This document shows, in pieces, positions 62,694-64,000 of a DNA stretch of 64,000 nucleotides. This stretch comes from Roseovarius sp. M141 (GTDB lineage Bacteria; Pseudomonadota; Alphaproteobacteria; Rhodobacterales; Rhodobacteraceae): the NCBI RefSeq assembly GCF_024355225.1, contig NZ_VCNH01000001.1, positions 1-64,000 on the forward strand. The letters are read 5' to 3'. Made by a program: the position numbers and the translations under genes. How positions within the stretch are numbered: position 1 is the first letter of the stretch; each line of letters begins with the position of its first letter. The notes below the pieces were generated by a model, which was given only the letters and a program-made list of their open reading frames with translations, was not told the DNA's origin and searched no databases.

Positions 62694-64000
62694 TCAGGCC
62701 ATGCCTTCGGGAAGCCACGCGGCGATGCGGTCTTGCTGTTCTTCGGTCAGGCCAAGGGCGCTGCGGGTGGCCGGATCGGCAAACAGGCTTTCCAGCTTCT
62801 CGGCCTTCTCACTCTTTTTCAGCTTCTCGAACGCGGTGATGGTGGCATGGCCTGATGCCAGCCCCAGAAGATCGCTCCACAAGTCGTTGAGGTAGGGACC
62901 ACCCACGCGCTTGAAAAAGTTCTCGGCGGTCGGGGTCCAGACTTCGCGGATACTCGGCTGCGTCTCCTTCTCGACCAGCGCCGCCAGCTTTTCATCGCCG
63001 CCCCGATACTGCGCCGCAAGAAAGCGGGTCAGTTCGCCGCGAACATGGTCCGCGCCCTTCTTTCGGAACGCGCGGAATGACGCGGCAAGGTCTTTGATTT
63101 CCCACATATCGCGCGGGGGGTTGGCGGTCAGCTTCTCGTCCAGCGCATAGCCTTCGGCTTCTGTCGAAGGCCAGTTCGGAACATCGGTAAGCGACAGGCC
63201 AAGCGGGTTTTTCCAGTTCAGAGCGTGGCTCAACTGGAAAGCCAGAAGATCAAGCAACAGGTCAGGGTCGCGCAAGATCGCATGTTGCTTCGCCCCTTGT
63301 GCGATGCGCCCCAGATCGTCGGCCAACTTCTGCGAGATAGGCGATTTAGGCTCGTCGTCCTCGATCCGCGTGGGCTTGCGAAGGAAACCGGCCTCGATGG
63401 CGGCGGCTTTATCCTCACGGGCAACAAGCCCATCGGAACCCTGCAACCGTCCATCGCGGTCCACATAGACCATGACACCAGAAACGGCCATTTGCTCGGC
63501 GCTGAACATGCCGTCCAGCTTTTCCTGCAATGCGGCCAGTTCTGCTTCGCCGTCCTCGTCCAGAACATCGCCCTCGGCCAGTTCCGCCAGTTCATCATAC
63601 CGCTCGGTTTCAGCCTCGGTCAGATCGCCTTGCTCTGCATAGATGCGCTCAAACTTGCGGTCCTCGATGGTGTGATACCCGATGTAGCTTTCAGTGATCG
63701 CTTCGGCCCATTTCCAACCCTTGCCCCGCAACAGTTTTGCGACGGCGTCCAGCTTTTCTTGAAACACCGCGTCAAGGATTTCGGGATCATCAAACAGGCT
63801 TTCGTCGTCAAAAAGATCGCCGCCGATCCGCCCGCCTGCGGCCATATAGGCATCCTCGCCCACAAAGATCGCGCGGCGGTCGGTCCCGCGCACGGCGTCA
63901 GGTTTCAGCATCCGCTTGATGTTGTAATCCGACTGGCTTTCGCCGCGCACCTGTTCCAGTATCTCAAGGCTGCGCTTCTGGTCGTCGCTGATCGTGAACG
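62694..64000 (-). CDS. ParB-like plasmid protein, C-terminal part (runs off the window)
   Basis: The visible 435 or so residues include RSLEILEQVRGESQSDYNIKRMLKPDAVRGTDRRAIFVGEDAYMAAGG, the central helical region of plasmid ParB/RepB-like proteins, then acidic and helical segments (ETERYDELAELAEGDVLDEDGEAELAALQEKLDG) and a C-terminal part LGLTEEQQDRIAAWLPEGMA. The ParB nuclease-like domain would lie upstream, outside the window. Such long ParB-like proteins are common in alphaproteobacterial accessory regions and may act in segregation or as transcription factors. Confidence 0.75.
   Translation of the reverse strand, partial: FTISDDQKRSLEILEQVRGESQSDYNIKRMLKPDAVRGTDRRAIFVGEDAYMAAGGRIGGDLFDDESLFDDPEILDAVFQEKLDAVAKLLRGKGWKWAEAITESYIGYHTIEDRKFERIYAEQGDLTEAETERYDELAELAEGDVLDEDGEAELAALQEKLDGMFSAEQMAVSGVMVYVDRDGRLQGSDGLVAREDKAAAIEAGFLRKPTRIEDDEPKSPISQKLADDLGRIAQGAKQHAILRDPDLLLDLLAFQLSHALNWKNPLGLSLTDVPNWPSTEAEGYALDEKLTANPPRDMWEIKDLAASFRAFRKKGADHVRGELTRFLAAQYRGGDEKLAALVEKETQPSIREVWTPTAENFFKRVGGPYLNDLWSDLLGLASGHATITAFEKLKKSEKAEKLESLFADPATRSALGLTEEQQDRIAAWLPEGMA

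Overview
The window comes from an alphaproteobacterium, most likely a Rhodobacteraceae (roseobacter or Paracoccus-like) genome. The reasons are the GC-rich codon use, a Ti/RSF1010-type conjugation module with a TraA relaxase and TraC/TraD/TraG, DUF736, and many small accessory genes of the kind seen on plasmids of that group. The sequence alone does not show whether this is a plasmid, a chromid or an integrated conjugative element.

Region 1 (1-9.3 kb): a broken IS5 transposase, then a tightly overlapping minus-strand operon nuoA-[NuoB/NuoD-like fusion]-nuoH-J-K-L-M-N. It encodes the membrane arm of a complex I-like machine. NuoC, E, F, G and I are absent, and the Q-module is reduced to one fusion protein. 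That protein has lost its NuoB-type cysteines and carries a CPMHPEV/CPKCGM heavy-metal-binding segment plus a His-rich linker.

Region 2 (10-25 kb): an XRE regulator beside a DapA-like protein without its catalytic lysine; a mobilisation module (GTG-started TraA relaxase, an oriT with a TAAGTGCGCC nic-like core, TraC, TraD, TraG); and a run of plasmid accessory genes (winged-helix protein, DUF736, SSB-like protein, thermonuclease, small hypothetical proteins).

Region 3 (25,166-57,676): a 32.5-kb Tn7-like transposon. Its ends are 5'-TGTCA...TGACA-3', with repeated CTTCCTTT-type boxes at both ends and a perfect 5-bp target duplication AGAAC. It sits inside a gene for a DUF4942/adenine-methyltransferase protein; the two halves at 24.6-25.2 kb and 57.7-58.5 kb rejoin in frame to 474 residues. 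The core genes run leftward: tnsA, tnsB, tnsC, tniQ/tnsD. tnsC is cut at codon 173 by an 1151-bp IS1595-family element with an 8-bp target duplication, so the transposon is probably immobile now. The left cargo holds a WYL regulator with a large palindromic operator and many small-molecule enzymes (two methyltransferases, two VOC proteins, PhzF, SDR, GNAT). The right cargo holds two further ISs (IS5/IS903-type and IS91-type), a 2H phosphoesterase, a hydrolase/CGNR pair and a DUF6880 protein. At the right end is a compact four-gene operon that looks like an anti-phage or conflict system: cytosine-C5 methyltransferase, phosphoribosyltransferase-like protein, AAA/ORC-like ATPase and an uncharacterised Rossmann-like protein.

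Region 4 (57.7-64 kb): the plasmid accessory genes continue (DUF4942 half, small proteins, H-NS-like protein, second thermonuclease, zinc-finger-like protein, the C-terminal part of a ParB-like protein). A 531-bp leader is present twice (23,284-23,814 and 59,280-59,810) with only two differences. Each copy ends on the start codon of a small minus-strand gene. With the transposon removed the copies lie only about 3.5 kb apart, so they are two leaders of neighbouring operons and not the ends of the transposon.
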